Below are positions 24,185 through 36,110 of a stretch of 64,000 bases of DNA, one piece after another (position 1 is the first letter of the stretch; each line of letters opens with the position of its first letter). The notes under the pieces were generated by a model, which was not told where the DNA came from, did not search any database, and saw only the letters and a program-made list of their open reading frames with translations. Made by a program: the position numbers and the translations under genes. The DNA is from Cololabis saira (lineage: Eukaryota; Chordata; Actinopteri; Beloniformes; Belonidae): assembly GCF_033807715.1 (NCBI RefSeq), contig NC_084591.1, positions 50,134,615 through 50,198,614 of the forward strand. The letters are read 5' to 3'.

Positions 24185-25671
24185 TTAAAGCTGCAAGCAG
24201 CGATGAACGGGCCCTCACACTCACGGCCACCGTCCCCCATAATCATATCAGAAATGACACCACCCACGACTCTATGTCAAACCATCCAAAAGTTATGGCA
24301 GAGAAAAGTATTCTAGGGGGCGCTGTTGAGCCGTTAGGCCACGCCCATTAATGCAAACCATTAAATATCAAATTTAGCACCAGGCCTGGCTTGCATGCAA
24401 AATTTGATGACTTTTGGAGAACTATCAAATATGGACCAATCAGATGAAAGGGGGGCGCGCTTTTTGGCGTCTAGCGTCGCCACGGTAACACTTTTGAAAG
24501 AGAAAAGTAATGCGTGTAGTCGCAGGGTGGAGACGCAAATTTTGATGTATAACACACCTGGGTGCACGTTACGGTTTGGGCGGTATTAATTGCCGAAGGA
24601 ATGGCATAAATTGCGCGAAAAGTACACAATTAATTCAAAATGGCCGACATCCTGTTCGGTTTCCGCCATGGCACCAAGAGACTTTTCTTTAAGTTGCGAC
24701 ATGATACAGGTGTGTACCGATTTTCGTGCATGTACGTCAAACCGTATTGTGGGGCTTGAGGCACAAAGTTTTCCGGGGGGCGCTGTTGAGCCATTTTGCC
24801 ACGCCCATTAATGCAAACCATGAAATATCAAATTTATCGCCAGGCCTGGCTTGCATGCCAAATTTGGTGCCTTTTGGGGAACTATCAAATATGGACCAAT
24901 CAGATGAAGGGGGGGTGCGCTTGTTGGCGTCTAGCGTCGCCACGGTAACCCTTTTGAAAGAGAAAAGTAATGCGTGTAGTCGCAGGATGGAGACGCACAT
25001 TTTGATGTATAACACACCTGGGTTCACGATACGGTTCGGGCTGAATTAACTCTCGAAGGAATGGCATATATTGCTCCAAAATTACGCAATTAATTCAGAA
25101 TGTTCAAAATGGCCGACTTCCTGTTCGGTTTCGGCCATGTCGCCAAGAGACTTTTCTTTTAGTTGCGACATGATACAGGTGTGTACCAATTTTCGTTCAT
25201 GTACGTCAAACCGTATTATGGGGCTTGAGGCACAAAGTTTTTTCTGTCGAACCAATCAGATGAAGGGTGGGCGCGCTTTTTGGCGTCTAGCGCCGCCACG
25301 GTAACGCTTTTGAAAGAGAAAAGTAATGCGTGTTGTCGCAGGATGGAGACGCACATTTTGATGTATAACACACTTGGGAGCACGTTACGGTTCGGGCTGA
25401 ATTAACTTTCGAAGGAATGGCATAAATTTCGCCAAAATGACACGACTAATTCAAAATGGCCGACTTCCTCGTGGGGCTTGAGGCACAAAGTTTTCAAGGG
25501 GGCGCTGTTGAGCCATTTTGACACGCCTATTAATGTAAACCATTAAATATCAAATTTTTCGCCAGGCCTGACTTGCATGCAAAATTTGGTGACTTTTTGG
25601 GCACGTTTAGGGGGGCAAAAAGGCCCTCCTTTCGTCAGAAGAAAAAAGAAAGAAAGAAAGAAAGAAAAAAA
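24185..25671. mobile_element. GGGCCC-family element, copy 3 (head-to-tail)
   Basis: The first few hundred bases are nearly identical to copy 2; one visible difference is loss of two bases in the gactctctatgtc stretch. Divergence rises toward the 3' side, and a deletion follows the gccgacttcct motif near 25465. It ends in a GAAA-rich tract (25642-25668) before an expanded set of terminal modules. Confidence 0.88.
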
Positions 25672-26009
25672 ATTCCTACAGATACAATAGGGCCTTCGCA
25701 CTGAAGGTGCTCGGGCCCTAATAATAAAAATTCCTACAGATACAATAGGGCCTTCGCACTGAAGGTGCTCGGGCCCTAATAAAAATTCCTGCAAATACAA
25801 TAGGGCCTTCGCACTGAAGGTGCTCGGGCCCTAATAAATAAATAATAAAAATTCCTGCAAATACAATAGGGCCTTCGCACTGAAGGTGCTCGGGCCCTAA
25901 AAATTCCTGCAAATACAATAGGGCCTTCGCACTGAAGGTGCTCGGGCCCTAATAAAAATAAACATCACAGATACAATAGGGTCCTCGCACTTTCAGTGCT
26001 CGGGCCCTA
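25672..26009. repeat. Six tandem copies of the GGGCCC-family 3' terminal module
   Basis: Each ~50-60-bp unit contains atacaatagggccttcgcac, then tgaaggtgctcgggcccta, separated by short A/T spacers (aataataaaa and similar). The core gcac-tgaag-gtgc can form a small hairpin and each unit ends CTAA. The last unit (25960-26009) is diverged and abuts the LINE 3' end. Confidence 0.93.
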
Positions 26010-27570
26010 ACAATGGCAGGTAAAAACTCCCATAGTGGGAGAAAAGCCTTAAGCCAAACAGTGGCAAGGAAAAACTCCCCTTTAGGAGGGAAGAAACCTT
26101 GAGCAGGACCAGGCTCATAAGGGGGGACCCTCCTGCCGAAGGCCAGACTGGAGCTGCAACTATGACTACTGACTCTAACACACTAGAGTTTACACTACCT
26201 AGAGATTTACCAACACCAGATATAGGTTTACTAAACACTAACTATAGGCTTTACTAAACAGAAAGGTTTTAAGTTTAGTTTTAAAGGTGGAGGTGGTGTC
26301 AGCCTCCTTAACCCAGATTGGAAGTTGGTTCCAAAGTAATGGTGCCTGATAGCAGAACGCCCGCCCTCCAAATCTACATTTAGATACTCTAGGAACTACG
26401 AGTAAACCTGCACCCTGGGAGCGGAGAGCTCGGCCAGGAACATAAGGCACTATCAAATCTTGTAAATACTGCGGAGCTAAGCCGTTTTGGGCTTTATATG
26501 CAAGTAATAAAATTTTAAATTGAATTCTGAATTTTACAGGTAGCCAATGGAGCGACGCTAACACTGGAGAGACGTGGTCTCTCCTGCTGATTCCTGTCAG
26601 CACTCGTGCTGCTGCATTCTGGATCAGCTGGAGCCTATTCAGCAAATTACTTGGACATCCTGCTAACAACACATTACAGTAATCCAGTCTAGAAGATACA
26701 AACGCATGAACTAGTTTTTCTGCATCACTCTGCGAGAGGATTTTCCTAATTTTTGCAATATTACGGAGATGGAAAAACGCTATTTTACAAACCTGATTAA
26801 CATATGGTTTAAACGACAAATCCTGGTCGAAAACAACACCAAGGTTTCTCACAGTCGCACTGGAAGCCATCGCAACACCATCTAGTCCCTTCCTAAGATG
26901 CTCTGGACCAAGAATGATAACCTCTGTTTTATCTGAATTTAGAAGCAAGAAATTTCTGGACATCCAGTCCTTGATGTCCCTAAGACATGCCTGAAGTTTA
27001 ACCAACGGTTCTGTCTCATCCGGCTTCATAGACAAATAGAGCTGCGTATCATCAGCATAGCAATGAAAGTGTATGCCGTGATTCTGGATTATACTTCCCA
27101 ACGGCTGCATGTATAAACTAAACAAGATTGGCCCTAGCACTGAACCCTGCGGAACACCATAACAGACCCTTGACTGTTCTGAAGAAACCTCATGTACATG
27201 AACAAACTGGAACCTGTCAGATAGATATGATTTAAACCAATGTAGAGCTGTCCCTTTAATCCCAACAACATGCTCTAACCTGTGCAGTAAAATGCCATGA
27301 TCAACAGTGTCAAAAGCAGCACTGAGGTCCAGTAGAACCAATATGGACACTAATCTCTTATCTGAGGCCATAAGAAGGTCATTCGTGACTCGAACCAGTG
27401 CTGTCTCTGTGTTATGATGCATTCTGAACCCTGACTGAAAGACTTCAAACAGATAATTTCTATACAAATAGTCACATAACTGGCTTGAAACTGCCTTTTT
27501 CCAGAATTTTAGATACAAATGGAAGGTTAGAAATTGGCCTATAATTAGTAACCAGTTTCAGTAACCAGAA
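26010..27570 (-). mobile_element. L2-like LINE, 5' truncated
   Basis: A minus-strand non-LTR retrotransposon with about 430 codons of ORF2 and a 3' untranslated region (26010-26237) containing characteristic ggcaaggaaaaactcccctt and aggctcataaggggggaccc stretches. The 5' side is lost at about 27570, typical of incomplete target-primed reverse transcription. Fragments of the same family occur at 5340-5478 and 9783-9896. Confidence 0.9.
26238..27558 (-). pseudogene. L2-like LINE reverse transcriptase (partial, one frameshift)
   Basis: This encodes the C-terminal two thirds of a LINE ORF2 reverse transcriptase, which copies the element's RNA at a nicked chromosomal target. In the 426-codon open frame (26238-27518) the RT motifs are intact: LDLSAAFDTVDH (catalytic Asp, about residues 63-74), GVPQGSVLGP (121-130) and YADD (154-157). 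The C-terminus has the NAAARVLTGISRRDHVSPVL segment that recurs in other LINE fragments here. Upstream, RPISNLPFVSKILEK is read in another frame to about 27558, so one extra base near 27505 breaks the reading frame. The endonuclease domain is missing. The apparent Met start is not native. Full ORF2 proteins of this group are roughly 900-1000 residues. Confidence 0.92.
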
Positions 27571-27860
27571 TATTGACCTTAACCCCAATTTTGACTGCGT
27601 GTAAACGTAGTCAATGCGGCATGCATCCACTCAACACTCCTGCTAGCAGAGCAGCACAGAGCGAGGCGCCGCCCTGCTCTGTGTGAGCTGGAGTTTGTCT
27701 AAATCCTGCCTTGTAGCACTGGACCATATTGTTGGGCAGTAATCAAGACTGGGTAGAACTAAAGATTGTAATACCAATTTGACTATTGAGGCAGTCAAAA
27801 AAAATACAATTAGGCTTATTCACATAATCTGAATTGAGTGCTCAGACTGTAGCGGATTTT
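27571..27860. other. Repeat remnants between LINE and hAT transposase
   Basis: It includes a possible transposon end (27580-27606, inverse of 15325-15345), a GC-rich stretch, and a LINE-like segment (27690-27790) that may be continuous with the RT fragment at 29690-29800. No gene. Confidence 0.35.
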
Positions 27861-28260
27861 TTAACCTGGCTCTTTCACCCTTTCACAACAGGTGTAAAGT
27901 GGTAAATTGCAACTTGACTTTTCTAGCCTTCTTTGCAGCAAATCAATTACATCATCATAATAAATCTGTTGTCCAACCGTATGATTGATGGTGATGATGG
28001 CAATTCCAGAGAGACGCTGCTGGGACATAGAGTATGTTTTAATAATAGTAGTAATAATAGTGCTAATAAGCTTCAGCTTGGAAAAACTCCTTTCTGCTTC
28101 CGCTGCTGTCACTGGAAGGACAGACCAATTCTGAGTGCAGTCCACAGACTGGGGTAGATTTCTGCGAGCTCTTTCTCATGGATGAAAGTAAGCAGCTCAA
28201 GCAGAGTCATGGACTTTGATGGAGCTACATCGGACCTAATCGGTCAATTTATGGGTGTCA
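27861..28260 (-). pseudogene. hAT transposase C-terminus (hATC dimerisation domain), frameshifted
   Basis: The minus strand encodes the end of a hAT-superfamily transposase. The upstream part (28260-28140) reads LLELLTFIHEKELAEIYPSL. After a frame change at about 28130 the frame 28145-27861 reads LPVTAAEAERSFSKLKLI, then MSQQRLSGIAIITINHTVGQ and YDDVID. The ERSFSKLKLIK...MSQERL pattern is the hallmark of the hATC dimerisation region, as in ZMYM1-like hAT proteins. The stretch between the two halves has an in-frame expansion (IITTII), and the upstream RNase-H-like catalytic region is not recognisable. The element is dead. Confidence 0.8.
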
Positions 28261-29520
<1,260 letters not shown>

Positions 29521-29559
29521 CTCAGCAGCATGTTGATGTGACAATAACAGCCCATTGAA

Positions 29560-29672
29560 TAGGTTTGAGATGGAACTGTTTTGTTTTTTTGAGAGCGCTC
29601 GTGCACCCCCACCCAGATTGCGCCCTGGGCAGTCGCCCATATTGCCCATAGCAAAAACCGGCCCTGCAACCG
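29560..29672 (-). mobile_element. hAT-like terminus
   Basis: Minus strand starts cagggccggtttttgctatg followed by gggcaatatgggcgactgcc, a typical CAGGGCCGG-type hAT end. It probably belongs with the hATC remnant 1.5 kb to the left. Confidence 0.5.
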
Positions 29673-29689
29673 GTGAGCTCCTCTTCTAA

Positions 29690-29800
29690 TCAGTGAAATA
29701 TTACTACTCATTTTGGATACAATTTCCTCGATATGTGAAGACCAGGAGAGTGTTTCATCAATGATTGGCATGTGTCATCCCAACACAGCAGGACTGAATG
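29690..29800 (-). mobile_element. LINE reverse transcriptase fragment
   Basis: Minus strand reads PIIDETLSWSSHIEEIVSKM followed by SSNISLIRR, the LINE ORF2 region C-terminal to the RT core (pattern G-I-x-I-D-x-x-L-x-W). It is an isolated fragment. Confidence 0.65.
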
Positions 29801-29970
29801 AACTCTTGCAGCCCCAACACTCTTTAAAATGAACCTGGGCGTTGATTTGAGGCAAGTCAATATAAAGGCTGAATTCTGGTTCTGCGTTAAACCTACTCCG
29901 TAGGGTACGCGGCTACGCAGGAGTCTCTCTGCAGCTACGCCGTAGCCTGACCTGCACCTCCCAAAAAATG

Positions 29971-30425
29971 TACCGTATTTTCCGCACTGGAAATTATTAG
30001 TGCACATTATAAGGCGCACTAAATATCTGGTAAAATACTGTACCAAAGTGGCTGGGGTCGATTTAGCATCTACCTGATGGAGCTGCGCTACAGGAAATTC
30101 TACAAAATCCTACAGCAAATGCAAAAAAAAACAAGAAGAAAAGTACCGTATGTCAAACTTTATTAACAAAATAAAAACCAGCTTTGCTCCCTCTTGTCAA
30201 AGTCTCCATTATGCGAGTCAGCGTCGCTGCTGTTGTCTTGAACGTCTGTGAAGATTCCTGACATTTTTAGCGCCGTTACTTCGGCTTCACCAACTACATT
30301 ACCCACAATCCCCCTGACTACAGTAACAGAAATTACCGTAAGGCGCACTACATTATAAGGCGCACTGCTGGTTTTTGAGAAAATTAAAGGCTTTAGGTGC
30401 GCCTTATAATGCGGAAAATACGGTA
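29971..30425. mobile_element. TIR element nested in the Harbinger-like MITE
   Basis: It starts taccgtattttccgcactgg and ends tgcggaaaatacggta, with ttataaggcgcact-type motifs repeated internally near both ends. This is a widespread vertebrate element type. No coding capacity. Sequence of the host MITE resumes with actacgcgtcgaggcgacg. Confidence 0.85.
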
Positions 30426-30689
30426 ACTACGCGTCGAGGCGACGCAGACCGAGAGGGCTGTGATTGGTTTGATTGGTAGCAACGCATTTCCGGTTCCGGT
30501 TGGTGAAGCAGTCGTGAACTTTCATCGCTCTTTTCTTCGTGGGTGTGTGTGTGATTTTAATTTTTTGGCTGGTTTTGGTTTCTTGCACAATAGTTGTCCT
30601 TATCTCTTTGAAGCTAAACAAAGTATCAACTAGTGTTCTGGGGGGGATTGCGCCACGGTGAAATGGAGTGACGGAGAAGTCTGAAGGTT

Positions 30690-30885
30690 CACAACGGCGT
30701 CACGGCAACGGCGTCACGGCAACGGCGTCACGGCAACGGCGTCACGGCAACGGCGTCACGGCAACGGCGTCACGGCAACGGCGTCACGGCAACGGCGTCA
30801 CGGCAACGGCGTCACGGCAACGGCGTCACGGCAACGGCGTCACGGCAACGGCGTCACGGCAACGGCAACGGCGTAGGCATGGCGT
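30690..30885. repeat. 14-bp minisatellite (ggcgtcacggcaac)
   Basis: About 13 perfect 14-bp units, ending with a partial ggcaac duplication. The homologous site in the sister element (about 11600) has a single diverged unit. Confidence 0.96.
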
Positions 30886-30917
30886 TGGTTTAACGCAGAA
30901 CCTTAAATCAGGCTTAA

Positions 30918-32670
30918 GACCCACAACTACTGCTGAGGCTTTTGATGCAGGACTAAGTTTGGTTTAAGTGGGCATTAACAGATTTTCTGACTGGTGTGAA
31001 AAGGCTTTAGGGTTTTCAGTTTTACAAACTGGCTCATATTCCAAGTCTTTTGTCTTCCTTTTTCCATCTGAATCTCTGTGCCTTAAAAAAGTTTGAAAAA
31101 ATATTTGAGTAAATTATGCAATATGAGACTTCTTGTGGTTTTATCATCGATGAAAAAAATGTTTTCTCTTGTGGATCATGCAGCAAAAAAGAAAAAAAAC
31201 TATTATGAAGAGTTTTAGTTAATTTGTCCTACTTGAATGTATAACTAAGAAAATGAAGAAAACATGTTCCGTCTTGTGTAACTGTTTCAGCCTGTTTGGA
31301 ACTTTTTGGATACTACCAAAGAAAAAAAAAGTATCCACCCAGTTACATAATTATGCCTAAAATGGGAAAGCTCGGTTTAAATAAACAAATTTTCATAACC
31401 AAACATGTCTTTTGAAAGCAATAATCTACCTCTAATGAACACTACCTTCCTCTAAACAATTGCATTACAAACATAATTAGTACTACTGATTAAATGGCTG
31501 CATTCAATTTATTATGTACAAATAAAGGCAACAAGCAGCACTGGTGCCTAACAGCAGGTCTCATAATTTTATTTTGAACACTGCCAAAACTCAAATATCT
31601 TATACTTTAACTTAAAACTTAACTAGAATTTAAAATTTGCTTGAGACAAATGAACGTTCAATTGAAACACGTGGGAAAAACACCTAACCTTTTAAGTGAT
31701 GTGTGTTATCAGGTGTAATGGCATTTTTAGGTTAGAAATAAGAACATTTCTTGGTAAGATCTTTAGTTTTTTGAGTGAAGGCAGTGAATTTGGTCGACTG
31801 GTGTAAGTTCAGGGTTTTTAAATGCACAACCATGAACCTACTGGATTATATAATTTAGTTTTAGTAATGTCAATTAACTTCTAACATCTTATGTATATTT
31901 ATAATTGCTGTTTAACTAAACAAAAAATATGTTTTATCCGATTACTCGATTAATCGATGGAATTTTCAGTAGAATACTCGATTACTAAAATATTCGATAG
32001 CTGCAGCCCTAATTGTCTGTTTTCAGAGTCACACTGATAATATTGGGTCAGAGAAATGAAAAGATCATAGTTGGGGAGAAAGCCTGACACTTCAAGTGGA
32101 ACAGCAATACAGTAGCTAATCACAAAGCATATTCAATTAGCCAATTTCCAAAGAAAGTTTAGAAGGTTTAATGTAAGAATCCAAAGTTTCTTGTTAATGA
32201 ATAATAATAATAATTATAAAATTTCAAATCTGTCTGGCCAAGATAAATGGGTTTGTATCTGATGTGGCTCCTGAAGATGCTGTGGCTGTAAATAAAAGAC
32301 AAATGTTTTTATCTGCATCCCTGATTGAAGCGCCCACACTTCATGGCTCTTTATCCCCTCACATCTATGCTGCATTACTAGCTTTAATGTTTCAAGCATC
32401 GGAGGCCAACCGATGTAAATTGCATTTTGGTTACGTAACGACGGGAGCAGAATCTTATTGGCTCGTAGATCCACATCACACTGGACGATCATCCGGGCGG
32501 CTGGACAGACACTGCAGAATTTGGTTGCTTTCCAACTTCTCTGAGTTGGCAGGCTGAGGGGAGACCACTTTATATATGTTAAAGCAAGAGAAAAACTGTT
32601 TTTCAGAATAGGTCCCTAAGTAAAGTAGCCAGAAAAAGGAGAATGGTAAACTACCTAAATATGAGATTGT
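30918..32670. other. Intronic sequence, no gene; one transposon terminus
   Basis: Mostly AT-rich unique-looking sequence. At 31940-32012 there is a hAT-like end (minus strand tagggctgcagctatcgaat, with repeated cgattaatcgat-type motifs). At 32500-32625 there is a repeat segment resumed at 33037 after the palindromic element. The frame 32264-32557 has no recognised domain. Confidence 0.45.
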
Positions 32671-32673
32671 CTT

Positions 32674-33035
32674 GAGTATTAGGGCCAGGCAGGAGAAAAA
32701 TAAAAATAATATTTTAGAGGAAGATTTTTTTTTCATTATGCACTTCGAGAAAAAAGTCGAAATGCTGAGAGAAAAAAGTCAGAATTTCGTGAATAAAGTT
32801 GAAATGTTGAGAAAAAAGTTGAAATGTTGAGAAAAAGTCAAAATGTCGAGATTAATGTTGAAGTACAACTTTGAGAAAAAAGTCAAAATGTCGAGAAAAA
32901 AGGCAAAATTTCGTGAATAAAGTTGAAATGTGAAAAAAGGCTAAATTTTGACTTTATTCTTGAAATTGTATTTTAACATTAATCTCGACATTTCGACTTT
33001 TTTCTCGAAATTGTATTTCAACATTATTCTCTGAA
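32674..33035. mobile_element. Palindromic foldback element (GTCGAAATG family), right end truncated
   Basis: It begins gagtattagggccaggcagg and contains direct and then inverted gtcgaaatg/catttcgac units. Flanking sequence ttaaagcaagagaaaa occurs on both sides (about 32579 and 33039). Confidence 0.8.
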
Positions 33036-33745
33036 GTTAAAGCAAGAGAAAACTTGTTTTTCATAATAGGCCCCCTTTAAATGAGCGCCTTTGTCAATGA
33101 TTAAGTTGTTCTTTGGCAACATTTGTGTTTTCCAGTTGTCATGGGCAGTGAGGACAAACTGTCCACATATGTCATGGGCTTGTTAGCAACAGAGAAAGCC
33201 AGTGATGACAGAGTAAAGTCCACTGTCTGTGCCTGCTTGTGTTTCTGGTTCTGCATGTTTCTACAACTAATCACTTTGTAGCTTTTTCAAAGAGTAACGT
33301 TCTCACTTGAAATTGAATCATTGGATCTAACCTGCTAAAAAAAGGTTATTTGAATTAGTTGATTAAGTTTTCCCAAATTAGGATGATGGATTTGAGTGGG
33401 ATGAAAACATGTTTTTAAAATTTTTAAACATCAGAACACACTAGTACGTTTGCACGGCCCAAATCACAACAACTGTTTTCCCTCAGAACTTAATTCTCAA
33501 CTGTAGTTTCTGTGCAGCCTTCAAACTTATGCTGCGTCCCAAATTCCACACTTCCACCCTAATGAGTAGCAAAAACAGTATGTGAGATTTTTTAGTGCGT
33601 CCGAAACATTATCCATACTCATTCTGGAGAAATGTATTAGTATGGATTAGTATGAAACTTCCCACAATGCAATGCAGCAGTGTTTGGTTGCTAAGTACTG
33701 CGCAGATACGTATATGTCATAAGTATAATATTAAGTATAATATTA
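33036..33745. other. Intronic sequence, no gene recognised
   Basis: It includes a segment at 33533-33690 (gctgcgtcccaaattccaca ... ttcccacaatgcaatgcagc) that resembles the end of a common DNA transposon. No open frame of interest. Confidence 0.4.
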
Positions 33746-34004
33746 GGCCGCGTTCAGACTGCAGGTAAATATCCGATTTTTAGCCCATCCAGACTGAAAC
33801 TGGATGACTCTTTTGAATTCTGAACAGTCCCAAACCGCATGAGATCCGATTTTTGCAAACCAGATGGAAACCACCTCCAGGAGGTAGTTTCATATCCGAT
33901 CCATATCGCATTTGGGCAGATGCGTCTCAGTCTGAACAGCTCCAAACACTCAGATCAGATCGGATATGACCACCCGCCCATTTCCAGTTGTGGAGCTACT
34001 CATC

Positions 34005-35763
34005 GGCCCAATCCCAAACTCCACCCTAAACCCTCAAGCCCTGAGCCCTCACAGACTTTCAGTGACGTCAGCGTCACGTGATCAAGTGTGCGAGGGCTCC
34101 AAATGGTATAAATAGGAATGGGACACACTTAGCAGAAACCGGAAACAAGTCAGATAAAAACGTCTGTTTTTTTGTTTTTTTTTCAATAAACTTTATTTAA
34201 AATTTCAATTTACAAAATTCCTAGTCAGATCAAAATGTTACGTACCGGTATTATAAGTTTAGGAATGATCATCCGGATGTTTGAAAACAAAGTGGTAGCC
34301 TATATAAAGGAGCATAAAATTCAACAAAGAACACAATTTAAACATGCGCACAGTACAATATGTATTTCCTTGTTAACATTGTCTTTCTTTCAATCTATAC
34401 CAGCGCATCCAGTATGCCAGGCTCAATCGCCGAGTAATTTCTTTTTTGTAAGCGCGTGTAAACTGAGTTAAATATTCCAGCTGTGTTATGACCATCTAAT
34501 ATTACTTTCCATTTTTCAGCATGATGTCATTTCATTTTTGTAAGAGAGCGTATAAATTGATGGTAACCTGAGCTAAATATTTCTTATTATGGATTATATT
34601 ATTACTATCTACTGCAACGTTTTTGTTCAATTTGCTGAAATTGTTTAAATTTTGTGGTCATAAATAAATGAATAACCAAATAACTGCCTGACTTGTTTGT
34701 GTTGGATCTAAAACTATCTTGCTAGTATTTACATGTATGCATTTCTGTTAACATAGGGAATCTTAATTCAAACATTGTACTCAGATTAAAGAAAAGCAAG
34801 TCTTGTTTATTCAACACCAGCAGGTCAACTGAGGATTTGTCTAATACAGTGCTTCTCAATCCTGGTCCTCGTGGGCCCTGTCCTGCATGTTTTAGATGTT
34901 TCCCTGCACCAACACAGCTGATTCTAATTAAAGGTCCTCATTAGCTTGTCACCAAGGTCTGCACAACTCTGTTGATGACACAGGTACTTTTATCACGGTG
35001 TGCTGAAGCAGGGTAGCATCTAAAACATGCAGGACAGGGGCCCACGAGGACCAGGATTGAAAAACATTGGTCTAATATAAAATGAAAACAAATGAAATTG
35101 AACCTCAAATTATGAATGAAAAAATGATGAAGAAAACTACATTTTGTCCTCCATCTTCCCACAAATGTCAATTAACTTAGATAACTGGTCATCCCTCTTC
35201 CTTCAGCCTCTCTTTTTGTCTTTAGTCTTGAAGAAAGTCCAAAATGTCATTTGTCCTTTTTTTTGGTTTTCTTCCCTCCGATTGAATGAATGAATGAGTG
35301 AATGAAAAACTTTATATATATTTAAACCAAAGAACGATAGTTAAATAATATGTTTGTTGGTCGCTCCTTGTTTGTAAAGGAAATAATAGGGCCGTTGAAA
35401 AATCATCACGGGACAACAGTTTCTGAATTTAAATCACCAGTGCTATGTATTTATATTTACAGGTGAACTTCTTTCGTCTCGCAGTCGCACATGGTTCCTT
35501 TTCCTCCGCCCCCTGTTTTGTTTACATTCTCCCTGGTAACCTCCTTTTATGTCACAACGCAATGAACTGTGGGTAATTCCCTTTCCCAAAGTGTGCGGGG
35601 ATGCTGACTTACGGGAAGGGGGCAGTAAGGGCTCAAAATGGCTACCGGGAGCCCTCGCGCACTTGACCACTTGAGGAATGGGACAGCCCTAAGCCCTTAC
35701 GCAAGGTGCGGGAGCGCGCACGTAAATCTACGAGTCTGCGAGGGTGGAGATTGGGATTGGGCC
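34005..35763. mobile_element. Second-level TIR element in the nest
   Basis: The left end ggcccaatcccaaactccac is mirrored by the right end agattgggattgggcc. Left subterminal agccctgagccctcac matches right-side gagggctc-type motifs. The flanks share ATC (34002-34004, 35764-35766), a possible but weak duplication. Its middle is AT-rich and contains a hAT MITE. Confidence 0.7.
34847..35069. mobile_element. hAT MITE with perfect 8-bp target duplication (innermost)
   Basis: It starts cagtgcttctcaatcctggt and ends with the inverse ggaccaggattgaaaaacattg. It is flanked by GTCTAATA on both sides (34839-34846, 35070-35077). At 223 bp with near-complete inverted arms, it is non-coding. Confidence 0.93.
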
Positions 35764-35894
35764 ATCCTTTCACAGAGAGCATGTACAATATCTGATGTCA
35801 CGTCAAAAACTATTATTTGTAGTTTAAGTGTTGCAAATTCACATTACAAATCATGTTTTAATAGCAGAAAAAAGACCGCATTTCCACGTACGGT

Positions 35895-35960
35895 GCGGGT
35901 CGCCGCGTACCCTACGCCGTAGGTCTGCGTTGGTGTAACGCGGAACCATAAATCCGCCTT
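35895..35960. mobile_element. Harbinger-like MITE right end (fragment)
   Basis: cctacgccgtaggtctgcgt followed by the terminus gcggaaccataaatccgcct. The left part is missing. Confidence 0.75.
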
Positions 35961-36110
35961 CAGTCGCGCTGTGAGCCTGAACCTGCAGCCCGTCAGCTCA
36001 TTTGTTGTTCCTTGCTGGTTCGTTTTGTTAACTCTGAGCTTTGTTGGTTGGTTTGTTAGTTTGCTGGTGGTTTTGTTCTGAACACTTTTCTCTGTTTCTC
36101 ATTTTGCTGG
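35961..36110. repeat. Segment shared, inverted, with the hAT element interior at 6740-6870
   Basis: tcatttgttgttccttgctg, ttcgttttgttaactctgag and ggtttgttagtttgct are the inverse of the 6760-6850 sequence. At both sites this segment abuts a Harbinger-like MITE end, so the composite predates dispersal. Confidence 0.75.

Larger units (their letters stand above)
29866..30914. mobile_element. Harbinger-like MITE with TAA duplication and nested insertion
   Basis: The left end aggctgaattctggttctgc is mirrored by gcagaaccttaaatcaggct. TAA flanks both sides (29863-29865, 30915-30917), fitting the 3-bp TWA target of PIF/Harbinger. The interior matches 11194-11652. Another element is inserted at 29971-30425, and a 14-bp minisatellite has grown near the right end. 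Confidence 0.85.

Noticed and set aside
19094..25304. Many short frames such as ARFLASSVATVTLLKEKSNA
   Set aside because: They recur because the underlying repeat subunits recur. They differ in length and phase, are interrupted, and resemble no known protein.
32264..32557. 97-codon plus-strand frame
   Set aside because: It falls within sequence that continues into a common fish repeat (ttaaagcaagagaaaa) and shows no domain.
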